DNA of 64,000 bases, taken from the NCBI GenBank assembly GCA_947173495.1, contig CAMWFQ010000015.1, positions 1 through 64,000 on the forward strand, read 5' to 3'. The stretch is from an uncultured Lachnospiraceae bacterium. GTDB taxonomy: Bacteria > Bacillota > Clostridia > Lachnospirales > Lachnospiraceae. The notes beneath the pieces are model-generated. The model did no database searches. It was not told where the DNA came from and saw only the letters and a list, made by a program, of their open reading frames with translations. Shown here piece by piece: positions 14,316 through 22,822 of the stretch; the stretch's first letter is position 1, and the number at the start of each line of letters is the position of its first letter. Position numbers and translations under genes: made by a program.

Positions 14316-15098
14316 ATGAATCGGGAAAACAGATTTCAGAGAACCGGCGGGATAAGTGGAAGCACCTTAAAGATGATAGCGGTGGTAACCATGCTGACCG
14401 ACCATCTGGCGGCGGTTGTATTGCCTTCGCTGCTTGCAAGATATGAAATCTTTTATTTCGGAGACTATTCTTCAGGCCATATGCAGGAGCTGATCGCACA
14501 GACCGGAGTGGGAGGGTGGATCTACGTCCTCTATCAGGTGATGCGCAGGATCTTTGGGAGACTGGCATTTCCCATCTACTGCTTTCTTCTGGTGGAGGGA
14601 TTCGGGAGGACCAGGAGCCGGCTGAAGTATGCAGGCCGGCTTTTTGCCTTTGCACTGATCTCGGAAATCCCGTTTAATCTTGCGTTCCGGGGGAATGTTT
14701 TGGATGGTTCCTATCAAAATATCTTTTTTACACTTCTTTTTGGGTTTGCAATGATTTGGGCCATGGAGGAGGTGGAGCGGCGGATCTGTCAGCCGTTTCT
14801 GAGACTCTGCGGTTTCGCCGCAGCTTTTCTGGGAGCCGCCTTTGCGGCGGAGGCGTTTAAGTGTGATTACGGCGCCCATGGGATCATTGCAATTGCCCTT
14901 TTATATCTCTTCAGGAAAAATAAGAGAGAACAGATCATAGCGGGGTGCGTGGCCTTTTTGTGGGAGATCACAGCTCCTTTTGCGTTTGTGTTCATTGGAT
15001 TTTATAACGGAAGGCGGGGATGGAAGTTAAAGTATCTGTTTTACGCGTTTTATCCGGTGCACCTGCTTGTGCTGTATCTCCTGGCGAAAGCAGTTTGA
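14316..15098 (+). CDS. TraX-family membrane protein
   Basis: 260 residues with seven or more membrane helices. The opening GGISGSTLKMIAVVTMLTDH is the diagnostic TraX start (LK.IA...M..DH), followed by FPIYCFLLVEGF and LISEIPFN. TraX acetylates F-pilin in Escherichia coli; chromosomal Firmicutes homologues belong to the same acyltransferase-like fold and probably modify a surface molecule (inference). It lies 29 bp after the PadR operon, without a terminator between, and could be its last gene. Confidence 0.85.
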   Translation: MNRENRFQRTGGISGSTLKMIAVVTMLTDHLAAVVLPSLLARYEIFYFGDYSSGHMQELIAQTGVGGWIYVLYQVMRRIFGRLAFPIYCFLLVEGFGRTRSRLKYAGRLFAFALISEIPFNLAFRGNVLDGSYQNIFFTLLFGFAMIWAMEEVERRICQPFLRLCGFAAAFLGAAFAAEAFKCDYGAHGIIAIALLYLFRKNKREQIIAGCVAFLWEITAPFAFVFIGFYNGRRGWKLKYLFYAFYPVHLLVLYLLAKAV

Positions 15099-15196
15099 AA
15101 AATAAGGAACTTAAGTCTGATGATGGCTCTGACAGGTAGATTCATGTGAGAAGACTGTGTTTATAAATTTTTTACAAAAAGATGGTATACTTTTTG

Positions 15197-15225
15197 TTGA
15201 CATTGCCATTTTCCGGTAATATGAT
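15197..15225 (+). promoter_or_regulatory. Promoter of the marR-ABC exporter operon
   Basis: TTGACA (15197-15202), 17 bp, TATGAT (15220-15225). A long leader of about 210 nt separates it from the marR start, including the structured element. Confidence 0.75.
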
Positions 15226-15234
15226 AATAGATAG

Positions 15235-15246
15235 TTAACTAGTTAA
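15235..15246. promoter_or_regulatory. MarR-type operator
   Basis: TTAACTAGTTAA is a perfect 12-bp palindrome just downstream of the -10. A third AGTTAA half site follows at 15247-15252. Position and sequence fit autorepression by the MarR protein encoded downstream. Confidence 0.6.
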
Positions 15247-15312
15247 AAGTTAATTATTTAATTAAAAGGTTTGCTCTGATATAGATGGAGCAAATTCCGA
15301 CGAGGAGGAAAG

Positions 15313-15440
15313 ATTGAAAATTAAAATTTTCAATCGCGAGATTTGTGTCTGCGCGCTGCTTGCCACAAACTCGTTAAGCATATTATATGCTTTAGCCATA
15401 TTATGGCTTTGCGCAACAAAGCAGCGCGGAAATGAGGAAA
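15313..15440 (+). ncRNA. Structured 5'-leader element, copy A (upstream of marR)
   Basis: 128-nt copy of a repeat also found at 37049 and 56853, and truncated at 56233. Pairings: P1 ATTGAAAAT/ATTTTCAAT; P2 CGAG(A)TTTGTG/CACAAACTCG with a 16-nt loop; P4 AAGCATA/TATGCTT; P5 AGCCAT/ATGGCT. The P2 loop carries CGCGCTGCTT, which can pair with AAGCAGCGCG just before the SD (GAGG, 15434-15437) to make a pseudoknot. The element ends at the marR SD. A TTG at 15314, preceded by GGAGG, opens a 49-codon leader that overlaps the marR start out of frame. Confidence 0.6.
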
Positions 15441-15443
15441 ATC

Positions 15444-15944
15444 ATGCAGTCGGTATTACCTGAAGCAGAACAGAAGAAAATGCAGCATCAGCTCATCAAT
15501 CTTTTTCGCCATGCAGACCAGTCCATAAAGCGGGTGATCAGGAAAAAGCTGGAGGGTACCGGTGTATACAGAAGTCAGCACAGGCTTCTGATGATACTGG
15601 GAAGTCATCCGGATTCCTCTCAGACAGAACTGGCTGAGAAAATGGATATTTCACCGGCAGCGGTTGCCGTTACCCTGAAGAAGCTGGAAAGAGGCGGCTA
15701 TATCAGCAGACAGTGTCTTGCGGAGGACAACCGCATGAACCATGTAGGGATGACGGAGAAAGGGCAGGAAGCGATTGATAAGAGCATTATCTGCTTCCGG
15801 GAAATAGAGGAAGCTGTTTTTCAGGGATTTTCACAGGAGGAAATGGAGCTTTTTTACAGATTTTTTCAGAGAGTAATTGAAAATGGAGAGAGTTATTACA
15901 GGGAACTCCTCCGAAGAGAGAAGGAGGCGCAGAAAGAAAGATGA
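15444..15944 (+). CDS. MarR-family transcriptional regulator
   Basis: 166 residues with the MarR winged helix: YRSQHRLLMILGSHPDSSQT, ELAEKMDISPAAVAVTLKKL, ERGGYISRQCLAEDNR (wing) and MTEKGQEAI. An ATG also exists at 15432 in frame, but GAGG at 15434-15437 is correctly spaced (6 nt) for 15444 and is the last part of the structured leader element. The stop overlaps the start of the first ABC gene (ATGA). It probably represses the exporter operon in the absence of a toxic ligand (family knowledge); the palindrome at 15235 is the likely operator. Confidence 0.9.
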   Translation: MQSVLPEAEQKKMQHQLINLFRHADQSIKRVIRKKLEGTGVYRSQHRLLMILGSHPDSSQTELAEKMDISPAAVAVTLKKLERGGYISRQCLAEDNRMNHVGMTEKGQEAIDKSIICFREIEEAVFQGFSQEEMELFYRFFQRVIENGESYYRELLRREKEAQKER

Positions 15945-17680
15945 AAATAAAACGATACTGGAAATATATCCGGCCGTATTTATCGGCGTTTATTATCGGA
16001 CCTCTGCTCATGATTGTGGAGGTAATCGGGGAGGTGGCGCTCCCTAAATTTATGGCCAATATCATCAACATTGGAGCGGCGGAGCACAACGTGCCCTATA
16101 TTATTACCATGGGGATTGTGATGGCAGCTACCGCATTGCTTATGATGGCAGGAGGCATCGGAGGAGCTTATTTTGCGGCCAAAGCCTCGATCAGTTCGGC
16201 ATCAGATTTAAGAAGCGATGTGTTTGACAAAGTGCAGAAGTTTTCGTTTGCCAATCTGGATCAGTTCAGCACAGGTTCATTGGTGACCCGCCTGACAAAT
16301 GATATCACCCAGGTACAGAATCTGGTCAACATGGCGCTGCGCATGATGCTGCGGGCGCCGGGAATGCTGATCGGAGCGCTGATCATGGCATTGATGATGA
16401 ATGCCCAGCTGTCTATTGTGGTGCTGGTAGTGATTCCGATTCTGATTTTGTTGATCGCACTGGTCATTAAGACTGCTTTTCCCAGATTTGAGATCATGCA
16501 GAAAAAGCTGGATACTCTGAATTCTGCCATTCAGGAAATGCTTACCGGTGTACGGGTAATCAAATCCTTTGTGCGGGGAAGCTATGAGGAGGAAAAATTT
16601 GCCCGGGCAAATGAAGACTTGAAGGAATCCAGCTTAAGCGCTTTTAAGGTAGTCATTCTGAATATGCCGATCATGATGCTCCTGATGAATGTAACCACAT
16701 TGGGAATTGTATGGTTCGGCGGAAAACAGATTCTGGCAGGCACAATGCCGGTGGGAGATCTGACTGCTTTTACCTCCTATATTGTGCAGATCCTGATGTC
16801 CCTGATGATGCTTGCAATGGTCCTTCTGCAGAGTTCCAGGGCGATGGCGTCTCTGCGGCGTATTACGGAGGTGCTGGACGCTGAGGTGACGCTAAACGAC
16901 GAAAACTGTACATTGCCTGAAAAGGAGGTAAGCAGCGGCAGGGTGGAATTCAAGGATGTAACATTCCGTTATTATAAGGAAAATAAAGAAGCTGTGCTCT
17001 CCCACATCAGCTTTAAGGTGGAGAGCGGCCAGATACTGGGGATTATCGGATCTACCGGAAGCGGAAAGACCACTCTGGTACAGATGATTCCGAGACTGTA
17101 TGATGCGGACCAGGGAGAGGTTCTGGTAGACGATACAAATGTGAGGGATTATTCCCTGAAACATCTGCGGGATGGCGTAGGGATGGTGCTGCAGAAAAAT
17201 GTACTGTTTTCCGGCACGATCATGGAAAATCTGATGTGGGGAGATTCCTCCGCATCCCAGGAGGAAATGCAGGAGGCGGCGAGAGCCGCACAGGCGGATT
17301 CCTTCGTGTCCTCTTTTACAGAGGGGTATCTGACAGAGCTGGGACAGGGAGGCGTCAATGTGTCCGGAGGCCAGAAGCAGCGGCTCTGTATTGCAAGAGC
17401 GCTTCTTAAAAAGCCCAGGATCCTGATTCTGGATGATTCCACCAGCGCAGTGGATACGGCCACCGAGGCAAAGATCCGGGAGAGCTTCAGCACCACGCTG
17501 AAGGATACCACCAAGATCATCATTGCCCAGCGAATTACTTCCGTTATGGATGCGGATCTGATTCTCGTGATGGATCAGGGGCAGATCGCAGGACTTGGCA
17601 GTCACTCGCAGCTTCTGAAGGACTGTGTGGCTTATCAGGAAATTTATTATTCCCAGATGGACAGGGAGGCGAGCGCATAA
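15941..17680 (+). CDS. ABC exporter half-transporter, degenerate-site subunit
   Basis: 579 residues: six membrane helices (about 15-300), then a nucleotide-binding domain with Walker A GSTGSGKTT, Q-loop LQKN, signature VSGGQKQR and Walker B ILILDDSTSAVD. The residue after Walker B is Asp instead of the catalytic Glu, as in the degenerate subunit of heterodimeric exporters such as TM287/288 and BmrCD. The partner with a normal Glu is the next gene; stop and start share one base (17680). It likely expels drugs or lipophilic compounds, under MarR control. Confidence 0.92.
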   Translation: MKIKRYWKYIRPYLSAFIIGPLLMIVEVIGEVALPKFMANIINIGAAEHNVPYIITMGIVMAATALLMMAGGIGGAYFAAKASISSASDLRSDVFDKVQKFSFANLDQFSTGSLVTRLTNDITQVQNLVNMALRMMLRAPGMLIGALIMALMMNAQLSIVVLVVIPILILLIALVIKTAFPRFEIMQKKLDTLNSAIQEMLTGVRVIKSFVRGSYEEEKFARANEDLKESSLSAFKVVILNMPIMMLLMNVTTLGIVWFGGKQILAGTMPVGDLTAFTSYIVQILMSLMMLAMVLLQSSRAMASLRRITEVLDAEVTLNDENCTLPEKEVSSGRVEFKDVTFRYYKENKEAVLSHISFKVESGQILGIIGSTGSGKTTLVQMIPRLYDADQGEVLVDDTNVRDYSLKHLRDGVGMVLQKNVLFSGTIMENLMWGDSSASQEEMQEAARAAQADSFVSSFTEGYLTELGQGGVNVSGGQKQRLCIARALLKKPRILILDDSTSAVDTATEAKIRESFSTTLKDTTKIIIAQRITSVMDADLILVMDQGQIAGLGSHSQLLKDCVAYQEIYYSQMDREASA

Positions 17681-19725
17681 TGGATCAGAAAAAGAGAGAA
17701 TATTTTGAAAAGAAATATGCAGACCGGCTGAATCCTTCCGGGGAAACAGACCAGGCGAAAGGCCCCGGAGGCGGCGGGCACCCGGGAAACGATCCGCTGG
17801 GACCGGGGCCGGGAGCAGGTCCAAGAGGAGGAAGAAGGGGCGGCAGAGCAGCCATGCCGGTGAAAAAGCCCAAAAACGTGAAGAAGACCATAGGGAGGCT
17901 GTTTGGTTATATTTCCGGAGAAAAGTGGAAGCTGGGGATCGTTTTCCTGTGCGTGGCGGGCGGAACCGCCGCCAATCTGGCAGGCTCCTATATGCTGCGT
18001 CCGATCATTAACGGCCTCACCTCTGAAGAGGGAAGCGTGGGATTATTGCTTAAAGGAATTCTTGTCATGGCGTCTATTTATGTGGCGGGTGTTCTGGCGC
18101 AGTATCTGCAGCAGAGGATTATGATCGGCATTTCTCAGAACGCGATCTGCCGGCTGCGGGGCGATTTGTTTGGAAGCCTCCAAAAACTCCCGGTACGCTA
18201 TTATGATACGAACAATCATGGTGATGTGATGAGCCGCTTTACCAATGATGTGGATGCAGTGGGAGAAATGCTCAACAGTACGGTGGTACAGCTGATATCC
18301 GGGGCCATTAATATCGTAGGGACCTTTTGCCTGATGATCTACACGAATGTGTGGCTGACATTGATCACCATTGCCATGATCCCCATCATGCTGAAGGCAG
18401 TGCAGACAGTGGGGGGCAGAAGCCGGAAATATTACCGGGCGCAGCAGGCAGCCATTGGCACGTTGAACGGATATATCGAAGAGACAGTGACGGGACAGAA
18501 GGTGGTGAAGGTCTTTAATCATGAGGAGGATGCCCGGGAAGAATTTGAATATCTGAACAGGGATCTTCGGGGAAAGCAGATTAAAGCGCAGTTTTTTGGC
18601 GGCATTATGGGTCCTGTTATGGGAAACTTAAGTCAGGTGAGCTATTCCCTGACAGCCTGTATTGGCGGTATTCTCTGTGTGCTTCGGGGATTTGACCTGG
18701 GAGGCCTTACCATATTCGTAAATTATTCGAGACAGTTTTCGCGGCCGATCAATGAGGTTGCCATGCAGGTGAATACCATCTTTTCCGCGCTGGCCGGAGC
18801 GGAGAGGGTCTTTGCCGTGATGGATGAAGAACCGGAGAAGGCGGATGAGCCTGACGCGGTACGTATTGCAGAAGATGAAAAACAGAAAAAGAGCTTCTAT
18901 CTGATTCCCAGATCAGGCAAAACAGCTGCGGCGGAGGGGTTCAGGCAGGATGATGTGGTCAGGGAGGACAGAGACTATTATTATAAGGAAGTAAAAGGTG
19001 CGGTTACCCTGACAGATGTAACCTTTGGCTACAATCCGGATAAGACCATTCTGAAGAACATTTCCCTTTATGCCAAACCGGGACAGAAGATTGCCTTTGT
19101 GGGATCCACGGGAGCAGGAAAGACGACCATCACGAATCTGATCAACCGGTTTTATGATATCGATGGAGGAAGCATTACCATAGATGGAATTCCTATCACA
19201 GAGATCGAGAGGGATTCTCTTCGGAGAAATATCTCCATGGTGCTGCAGGATACGCATCTCTTTACCGGAACGGTCAGAGAGAATATACGATATGGAAGGC
19301 TGGACGCCACAGACGAGGAGGTGGAGCAGGCAGCCAGAACAGCCAGCGCGCATTCCTTTATCATGCACCTTGAACACGGATATGATACGATGCTGGAGGG
19401 AGATGGAGCAAATCTGAGCCAGGGACAGAGGCAGCTGATTAATATCGCCAGAGCGGCCATCTCCAAAGCCCCTGTTCTGATTCTGGATGAAGCGACCAGC
19501 TCTGTGGATACCAGAACGGAAAAACATATTGAGAAGGGGATGGACCGGCTGATGGCAGCCAGGACCACCCTGGTGATTGCCCACAGGCTCTCCACGGTAC
19601 GCAATGCCAATGCGATCATGGTGCTTGAAAACGGAGAGATCATTGAGCGCGGGGATCATGACGATCTTCTGGAGCAGAAGGGCAGATATTACGAGCTGTA
19701 TACCGGGCTGAGTGAACTGGACTGA
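17680..19725 (+). CDS. ABC exporter half-transporter, catalytic subunit
   Basis: 681 residues. A glycine/proline-rich cytoplasmic N-terminus (about 20-60, GPGGGGHPG and GPGAGPRGG) precedes six membrane helices (about 82-370) and an NBD with Walker A GSTGAGKTT, signature LSQGQRQL, Walker B LILDEATSSVD with catalytic Glu, and H-loop IAHRLSTV. A roughly 45-residue insertion (about 385-445) sits between the membrane domain and the NBD. It forms a heterodimer with the preceding subunit and is translationally coupled to it. Confidence 0.93.
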   Translation: MDQKKREYFEKKYADRLNPSGETDQAKGPGGGGHPGNDPLGPGPGAGPRGGRRGGRAAMPVKKPKNVKKTIGRLFGYISGEKWKLGIVFLCVAGGTAANLAGSYMLRPIINGLTSEEGSVGLLLKGILVMASIYVAGVLAQYLQQRIMIGISQNAICRLRGDLFGSLQKLPVRYYDTNNHGDVMSRFTNDVDAVGEMLNSTVVQLISGAINIVGTFCLMIYTNVWLTLITIAMIPIMLKAVQTVGGRSRKYYRAQQAAIGTLNGYIEETVTGQKVVKVFNHEEDAREEFEYLNRDLRGKQIKAQFFGGIMGPVMGNLSQVSYSLTACIGGILCVLRGFDLGGLTIFVNYSRQFSRPINEVAMQVNTIFSALAGAERVFAVMDEEPEKADEPDAVRIAEDEKQKKSFYLIPRSGKTAAAEGFRQDDVVREDRDYYYKEVKGAVTLTDVTFGYNPDKTILKNISLYAKPGQKIAFVGSTGAGKTTITNLINRFYDIDGGSITIDGIPITEIERDSLRRNISMVLQDTHLFTGTVRENIRYGRLDATDEEVEQAARTASAHSFIMHLEHGYDTMLEGDGANLSQGQRQLINIARAAISKAPVLILDEATSSVDTRTEKHIEKGMDRLMAARTTLVIAHRLSTVRNANAIMVLENGEIIERGDHDDLLEQKGRYYELYTGLSELD

Positions 19726-20027
19726 TCAGCAATCTCCTGCAACCGCCCCTCGACCTGGGCCGGACTGAAATTCTGTTTCATCAAAGTGTTTTTTCATGCC
19801 ATCAGGGTCAGATCCCGGTTGGATTTTCCGATATAATATATGTGTTGGCAATTGGGCAGCGAATTTTCCGGGACGGTCAGAGTAAGGCCGTCCCGGAAGC
19901 TTAAAGGTGCTTGGACTCAGAATGAGAAAGCACGGAGATTTCCGAACGGCAGAGGAATCTCAAAAACAGGTACAGGTATGACAGGCGATTTTTGGGAGCA
20001 ATCGTTCCCACGTGGAGGATCAGAACA
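19726..20027. other. Intergenic region with hairpin, no recognised RNA
   Basis: Holds the hairpin at 19866-19898 and a TATAAT-like -10 near 19833. The segment 19899-20010 has several short self-complementary pieces and could be the leader of the small gene at 20028. I compared it by eye with SRP RNA, 6S RNA, RNase P and common riboswitch motifs and saw no match. Confidence 0.35.
19866..19898 (+). terminator. GC-rich hairpin after the ABC exporter operon
   Basis: TTCCGGGACGG (19866-19876) pairs perfectly with CCGTCCCGGAA (19888-19898), loop 11 nt. No T-run follows. Either a terminator of the exporter operon or part of the leader of the next gene. Confidence 0.5.
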
Positions 20028-20336
20028 ATGATGAGAGTAGGAGAAATGCGGGAATTTAAAGAGCAGCAGCTTGGCAAGGTGAAAAAGCGCCAGGAGGAAG
20101 AGAAGAAAATCAAAAAGGGTATCTATCAGATGCATGTTCTGGTGGAGGATGAATGTATGGAGACCCTGTCCAAAGAACGTGAAAAGACTGAGAAAAAAGT
20201 CGAAGACGTCAGGTCAGAGGAAAAGAAAGCAGCGCCGGATCAGAGAAAGGACCAAAAGACCGATTCTCAGACCCCGCTGGAGAGGATGATGGCACTGGGA
20301 GGGCAGACCTCCCTTAAGGCCAAACTGAATCTGTAA
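20028..20336 (+). CDS. Small charged coiled-coil protein, unknown function
   Basis: 102 residues, highly charged, with a long predicted helix (MREFKEQQLGKVKKRQEEEK onward), an acidic/lysine middle and a short conserved-looking tail (LERMMALGGQTSLKAKLNL). No domain recognised and no signal peptide. GGAGG at 20014-20018 lies 9 nt before the ATG at 20028, which favours this start over the longer open frame from 19992. Convergent with the radical SAM gene that ends 24 bp further. Confidence 0.55.
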   Translation: MMRVGEMREFKEQQLGKVKKRQEEEKKIKKGIYQMHVLVEDECMETLSKEREKTEKKVEDVRSEEKKAAPDQRKDQKTDSQTPLERMMALGGQTSLKAKLNL

Positions 20337-20359
20337 CCGGCAAAAGTGCGGTAAGCTGC

Positions 20360-21202
20360 TCAACAATTGCCGATAAACACATTTTTCAGGTATTTTTCTG
20401 CGGTCCGGGCAAGGCGCCGGATCAGTCTGACATCCGTGGGATTCTTCTGTGTCATATGATATTGAGGGAAAAAGCGGGTCACATGAAGAGGAAGCTGCCC
20501 GATGGGGGCTGCTGTTTCAACAGAGGCGATCCATTGGGCTTCTTCTTCCATTTCTGCAGGATCATCATTTTCACCGGGAACAATCAGCGTGGTAAGTTCC
20601 ACATGACATTTTTTCGCCGCCCGGATGATAAAATCTTTCACCGATTCCAAATCGCCGCCCAGCTTTTGATAGTATTCAGCGCGGAAGCCTTTCAGGTCAA
20701 TATTCATGGCATCTATAAAGGGAAGGAGCTGCTCCGCGATGTCGGCCGATGCGGTGCCGTTGGTGACCAGTACCGTTTTCATGCCGGCATTTTTCACAAG
20801 TCTGGCCGTATCAAGCACATACTCCCAGCCAACCAGAGGCTCATTGTAGGTGAATGCAATTCCGATATTCCCGGCTTCCCGGTATTTAACTGCTTCCCGT
20901 ACAAGCATTTCAGGAGAAAGATAAAGAGGATCGAAAGACTGCGGGCCGGCCATGGAAATTTCGTGGTTCTGGCAGAAGGGACATCTCAGATTGCAGCCGT
21001 AGCTGCCCGCAGACAGAATCAGGCTTCCGGGATGAAACAGTCGGAGAGGCTTTTTTTCAATGGGATCCAGAGCCAGGGAGGTTACCTGGCCATAATTGCC
21101 GCACACAATGGTTCCACCCTGATTTTTCCTGGCTCTGCAGAGACCATATTGTCCATCTTCCAGCTGACAGTTGTGGAAGCATACTTGACAGATTTCCTTC
21201 AT
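20360..21202 (-). CDS. amrS: AmmeMemoRadiSam system radical SAM enzyme
   Basis: 280 residues. The N-terminus has a zinc-type cysteine pattern (CQVCFHNCQ ... GLCRAR), followed by the radical SAM CX3CX2C at Cys70, Cys74 and Cys77 (GCNLRCPFCQN). GNIGIAFTYNEPLVGWEYV and DAMNIDLKGF are typical of the AmrS / PflA-like family. It forms the AmmeMemoRadiSam set with the Memo-AMMECR1 fusion upstream; the reaction of the system is not established. The gene is preceded by a 184-bp gap containing a small hairpin. Confidence 0.88.
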   Translation of the reverse strand: MKEICQVCFHNCQLEDGQYGLCRARKNQGGTIVCGNYGQVTSLALDPIEKKPLRLFHPGSLILSAGSYGCNLRCPFCQNHEISMAGPQSFDPLYLSPEMLVREAVKYREAGNIGIAFTYNEPLVGWEYVLDTARLVKNAGMKTVLVTNGTASADIAEQLLPFIDAMNIDLKGFRAEYYQKLGGDLESVKDFIIRAAKKCHVELTTLIVPGENDDPAEMEEEAQWIASVETAAPIGQLPLHVTRFFPQYHMTQKNPTDVRLIRRLARTAEKYLKNVFIGNC

Positions 21203-21386
21203 GATATCTTATATTCCTTTCATTTCCGCGAGCAACGAGCCAGGCGGACATGCTTGCATGTCCATTCATGACAACAGAAAGCCTTATACATCGAAGATGT
21301 ATTACGCTTTGCTGCGGGGTCTTTGACTTTTTAGGCCGATTCTGCATATCGATATATTTGCGGTAAGGACAGATCAGGATAAAATC
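21203..21386. other. Spacer between amrS and the Memo-AMMECR1 gene
   Basis: Contains a perfect 8-bp hairpin GGACATGC-TT-GCATGTCC (21246-21263) with no T-run. No separate gene is supported; the open frame here has no ribosome binding site. Confidence 0.4.
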
Positions 21387-22787
21387 TCACTGCCCGGGTG
21401 TGACCTCATGCCGGATCACTTCAAAGCGGGAGAGAGAGACAGGTTCATTTTTCCCGATTCCGGCTTTCTTCCTGGCAATGGCGATCTGTTCTTCCGCCGT
21501 ATCGATGCCCTCCAGATTGGGGAGCAAAAGTCCGCGTTTATGCCCTTTGGTTACGATTACGCCATACCGGGCAGGATCCAGCTGATCCGGGGAATCGATC
21601 TGCTCCGCATCCCCCAGTACATCCACGCTGATGGTCAGCTTTTCCAGTTCCCAGGCCTCAACAGGGGAAAATCTGGGATCTCTGGAAGCGGCGCTTATGG
21701 CATTGTCAATGATCTCCTCTGCAAGGGAAGGCTGCACGGCGGAAATGGTACCGATGCAGCCGCGGAGGCGGTGATCCTCCTTGATGGAGACAAAAACACC
21801 TGCTCTGCGGGAGAGAAGTTCCTCTGACAGATCATGAGGCACGGCTATTTTCCGGCCGGTGCGCACATAGTTTTCTATGGTCCGGCGTGCCAGACGGATA
21901 TACTCGTCCTCTCCGGCTCTTTGACGGGAGAGAAGTTCTTCCTCCCTTTTCAGATACCGGATTCCGAAATCCCGCTCCGGATCCGGGCCGGCAGTCTGGA
22001 AGCAGCAAACGCCGTATCCCACGCCGAAGGGTCCCTCATAGGAAAGCTGTTCGGAGCGGACTGCAGTCTGATCCAGTGCACCCGCCATAATGGTAAAAGC
22101 GCGATGGCCGCATTCTCCGGCCTTCTCACAGAAATCCTCCGAAAAGATCAGAAGCTCTCCGAAGGCGCCCGATCCCATGACATCCATAATACGCCTGTCA
22201 TACGCCGGACCTTCTTTCTGATAGCCGTAAGGGCCATCCTCCTTCAGCCGATGGGAGAGATCCCCGCTGGCAATCAGTACCGTTCTGCGCCCCAGAACAT
22301 CTGCGGTTTCTCTGACGAGCTGCCCCAGCTCATAATGGGTGATCAGAGGAAGGCCTGAGAGCCCGATTCTTACCAGACGGAAATCCTTCCAGTATTGCCG
22401 GATGAAATACAGGGGCACCATGGTTCCGTGATCCAGCCGCTTTTCACGTTCTCCCAAAGTCCCTGCAGGCAGGAAGGAGTCTTCAGCCAGACGGCACAGC
22501 GTTTCCGTAAATTCCGTATCATAGGAAACCTCGATTTTCGTGCCTCTGGCTCCGAACTGTCCGAAATCGCCTTTTGCCCCCCTGCCGGGAGAAATGTGGA
22601 AATAGTCGGTATACATGATCTGATGGGGGGAGAAAAGCACAATGGTTTCCGGCCGGTCCGTAGCCACCCTGCGTCCGACTTCGTGATAAGCGTCTGTTGT
22701 GTTCTGGATGGTACTTTCCCGCCCGTTTCCCACTGAGGGTATGATCAGCGGCGGGTGAGGAACCATATATGCGGATAGAATTGCCAT
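21387..22787 (-). CDS. AmmeMemoRadiSam protein: Memo (AmrB) and AMMECR1 (AmrA) fusion
   Basis: 466 residues with two domains. Residues 1-265 are Memo-like, an extradiol-dioxygenase fold, with SAYMVPHPPLIIPSVG, VLFSPHQIMYTDYFHIS and ASGDLSHRL holding the metal-site histidines and acidic residues. Residues 290-460 are AMMECR1, with AGVFVSIKEDHRLRGCIGTI containing the signature LRGCIGT. Both are normally separate AmrB and AmrA proteins. Biochemical role unknown; the three components co-occur across bacteria and archaea. Next to an alkyltransferase-like gene in the same direction, 35 bp apart. Confidence 0.9.
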   Translation of the reverse strand: MAILSAYMVPHPPLIIPSVGNGRESTIQNTTDAYHEVGRRVATDRPETIVLFSPHQIMYTDYFHISPGRGAKGDFGQFGARGTKIEVSYDTEFTETLCRLAEDSFLPAGTLGEREKRLDHGTMVPLYFIRQYWKDFRLVRIGLSGLPLITHYELGQLVRETADVLGRRTVLIASGDLSHRLKEDGPYGYQKEGPAYDRRIMDVMGSGAFGELLIFSEDFCEKAGECGHRAFTIMAGALDQTAVRSEQLSYEGPFGVGYGVCCFQTAGPDPERDFGIRYLKREEELLSRQRAGEDEYIRLARRTIENYVRTGRKIAVPHDLSEELLSRRAGVFVSIKEDHRLRGCIGTISAVQPSLAEEIIDNAISAASRDPRFSPVEAWELEKLTISVDVLGDAEQIDSPDQLDPARYGVIVTKGHKRGLLLPNLEGIDTAEEQIAIARKKAGIGKNEPVSLSRFEVIRHEVTPGQ

Positions 22788-22822
22788 GAGTGTCCTCCTT
22801 TTTGACTCTGTGTTCAGGCCTT

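Noticed and set aside
16892..17824. Minus-strand open frame of 310 codons
   Set aside because: Antisense to the ABC exporter NBD; no family resemblance.
19860..20027. Possible riboswitch or small RNA (SRP, 6S, fluoride or c-di-GMP)
   Set aside because: Hairpins are present but none of the conserved cores of these RNAs could be found by eye. Kept only as an unexplained intergenic region.
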